This document shows, piece after piece, positions 61,334 to 64,000 of a DNA stretch of 64,000 bases; the stretch's first letter is position 1, and each line of letters begins with the position of its first letter. Origin of the DNA: Paraburkholderia graminis C4D1M (lineage in GTDB: Bacteria; Pseudomonadota; Gammaproteobacteria; Burkholderiales; Burkholderiaceae); assembly GCF_000172415.1 (NCBI RefSeq), contig NZ_ABLD01000021.1, positions 62,001 to 126,000 of the forward strand, given 5' to 3'. A program made the position numbers and the translations under genes. The notes under the pieces are model-generated. The model was not told the DNA's origin and did not search any database. It worked only from the letters and a program-made list of their open reading frames with translations.

Positions 61334-62071
61334 TCAATGCACCGGCAAGCCGCTTTCAAGCTGCCGCTGCAGTTCGCGCACCTGACGCTGCGCCGCACGC
61401 AGTTGCTCCTGCGCGGCAGCCTTTTGCTGGGCGAGCGCCACGGCGTCGGCGCGGGTCTGTTGCTGCTGGTTGGCCACGATCGTCTGCTGCTGGCGCGCAA
61501 CATCGAGGTCGGCCTGCAGGCGATTCGCACGGTTCTGCGACAGCGCGATCATGCGTTCGGTGAACGCCTTTTGCGCCTCGAGTTGCGTGCGGCGAATTTC
61601 CACGTCCGACAGTTGCAGCGTCTGGCGCGCGAAATCGCGGTAGATCATTTCGGCGCGCGCCGCGTCCTGCGTCTTGATGACACGCCAGAAGTTCTTTTGC
61701 TGGAAGAGCGCGACGTAGTACGTCATCTCCTTGCCGTGGAACAGCAAGCTCGCGCCGTAGCTGCCGTTGTACGTGGTGCGCAGTTCGCTGAGGTCCGAGC
61801 CCTTGATCATTTGCTGCAATTCGGCGACGTTGCCCGCGGCGGATTGCTTCGCTTCGTCCGGCGTGAGCGCGGAAGTCTGAACCTGAGGCTGCGCAGGCTG
61901 CGTCGACGGCAGCGCGACTGTCGCACCCGGTTGGGAAACGACGCCGGATGCGCCATTGTTGTCAGACTGAGACTGAGGCAAAGACTGAGCCTGTGCGCAT
62001 GCGCCGTGTGCTACCCCCAACGCCATGATCGCGGCAACGGCGATCTGTCGTAGTTTCGACTTTTGGTCCAT
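61334..62071 (-). CDS. DUF2968 exported protein
   Basis: A 245-residue periplasmic protein: signal peptide to about AQAQS (residue 29), DUF2968 core (LQQMIKGSDLSELRTTYNGSYGASLLFHGKEMTYYVALFQQKNFWRV) and a long Gln/Ala coiled coil (residues about 170-240, AQKAFTERMIALSQNRANRLQADLDVARQQQ...). The family is nearly confined to Burkholderiaceae and has no known function. Confidence 0.92.
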   Translation of the reverse strand: MDQKSKLRQIAVAAIMALGVAHGACAQAQSLPQSQSDNNGASGVVSQPGATVALPSTQPAQPQVQTSALTPDEAKQSAAGNVAELQQMIKGSDLSELRTTYNGSYGASLLFHGKEMTYYVALFQQKNFWRVIKTQDAARAEMIYRDFARQTLQLSDVEIRRTQLEAQKAFTERMIALSQNRANRLQADLDVARQQQTIVANQQQQTRADAVALAQQKAAAQEQLRAAQRQVRELQRQLESGLPVH

Positions 62072-62120
62072 GTAATTCCTGCTTCGACAGTTTTTGTTTT
62101 AGTTCCCAATCGTCTCATTA

Positions 62121-63512
<1,392 letters not shown>

Positions 63513-63522
63513 GGTCGCCGAA

Positions 63523-64000
63523 TCAATAAACCAGTTGTGCCTGACCGCAGGCAAGTCCGAGGCTGTGAACCGTGCTGACGCCGACCTGCACGCCGAGGAG
63601 TTGCAGAAGCGGAACGAGCAGCAGGTCGAGCGAATTCAGTACGGGCGTGAGCGTCCCGGCGAGCGCGCCAACGAGCGGCGCGGCAAGAACGGTGATGTCG
63701 AGGCCGAGCGCGCTCGCGTGCATCGAGCCCGCGAGCCCGGCCGCGAGCTGGCCCACAAGACCGCTCGTCGCCGAACCGAGCGCGTTGGTGTTGGTGCTCT
63801 GAAAGTCGTCGGCATCGCCGGCCACGTTGTTAAAGCGCAGCACGCTCGACTGCGGCTGTATATGAAGGTTGAAGCCGTTCGCCGGCGAACTGCTGCCGAC
63901 CGTCACGTCGATTACGCCGAGACTCAGCAGCGGCACGCTCACTGAAGTCAGCGACGCGGGCGTCGAGCAGGTGGTCGGCACGCTGCTATTGGTCAGGTTG
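63523..64000 (-). CDS. TadG-like Flp pilus-associated protein, partial (N-terminus beyond right edge)
   Basis: About 159 residues of the C-terminus are visible and the frame stays open through the right edge. The sequence (VSVPLLSLGVIDVTVGSSSPANGF..., NALGSATSGLVGQLAAGLAGSM, ending VGVSTVHSLGLACGQAQLVY) matches the C-terminal part of Burkholderia TadG-like proteins, whose last residues are typically VxSxxCxxxxLVY. Such proteins belong to Tad/Flp type IVb pilus loci. The sigma-54 activator follows by 10 nt. Confidence 0.7.
   Translation of the reverse strand, partial: NLTNSSVPTTCSTPASLTSVSVPLLSLGVIDVTVGSSSPANGFNLHIQPQSSVLRFNNVAGDADDFQSTNTNALGSATSGLVGQLAAGLAGSMHASALGLDITVLAAPLVGALAGTLTPVLNSLDLLLVPLLQLLGVQVGVSTVHSLGLACGQAQLVY

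Overview
The window is a high-GC, densely packed piece of a Burkholderiaceae chromosome, most like Paraburkholderia or Caballeronia. This is judged from codon use, PuuD/UraH/Alc-type purine breakdown, a second Hfq with a long tail, a DUF2968 protein and a TadG/sigma-54 pair. No rRNA, tRNA, prophage, insertion sequence or CRISPR array was found. About 52 protein genes are called. Most of the very long antisense reading frames are shadows caused by the high GC content.

Layout. 1-6100: an OmpW porin cut by the left edge, a nitronate monooxygenase-type flavoenzyme, an aldehyde dehydrogenase, a small lipoprotein, an ABC-F ATPase (YbiT type) and dodecin. 6150-12270: a four-gene BMP-type nucleoside ABC importer with a divergent LysR regulator. 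12350-23290: a purine-breakdown block with 8-oxoguanine deaminase, UraH, PuuD, AllA, Alc, UraD, PuuE, a hydantoin/allantoin-type racemase, an NCS1 allantoin permease and a GntR regulator. Together these carry urate to ureidoglycolate, then glyoxylate and urea. 23600-30660: LdcA, TadA with a repeat-expanded N-terminus, DUF1992, ThpR, ChrA behind a LexA box, a SAM methyltransferase and an iron-permease-like protein, interspersed with three tandem-repeat arrays.

30700-37720: a chemotaxis-receptor remnant, a frameshifted EamA transporter, an exported protein, a YedY/cytochrome b561-like oxidoreductase pair, a Pcm-erythromycin esterase fusion, a Cys-rich copper-storage protein and a frameshifted DUF1264 protein. 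38137-43231: the most interesting block, a putative quorum-sensing module. It has an acyl-ACP-reductase-like or PhcB-like enzyme, a CqsS/PhcS-like membrane hybrid kinase with two receivers and an Hpt domain, and a convergent receiver-kinase protein. 43689-55770: an MFS carrier, then a TetR-controlled fatty-acid beta-oxidation cluster (FadE, FabG-like, MaoC, thiolase, FadD, DUF1571).

55789-59460: a small lipoprotein, ECF sigma factor, anti-sigma factor, VAO-family flavoenzyme and exported protein, apparently one operon. 59819-64000: an Hfq paralogue, small conserved proteins, a DUF2968 protein, a sigma-54 activator and the 3' end of a TadG-like Flp pilus gene that runs off the right edge.

Four single-base indels break three genes (EamA, DUF1264 twice, FadE). 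All sit in or beside short homopolymers. This pattern fits sequencing error at least as well as true gene decay, so those genes should not be treated as dead without read-level checking.
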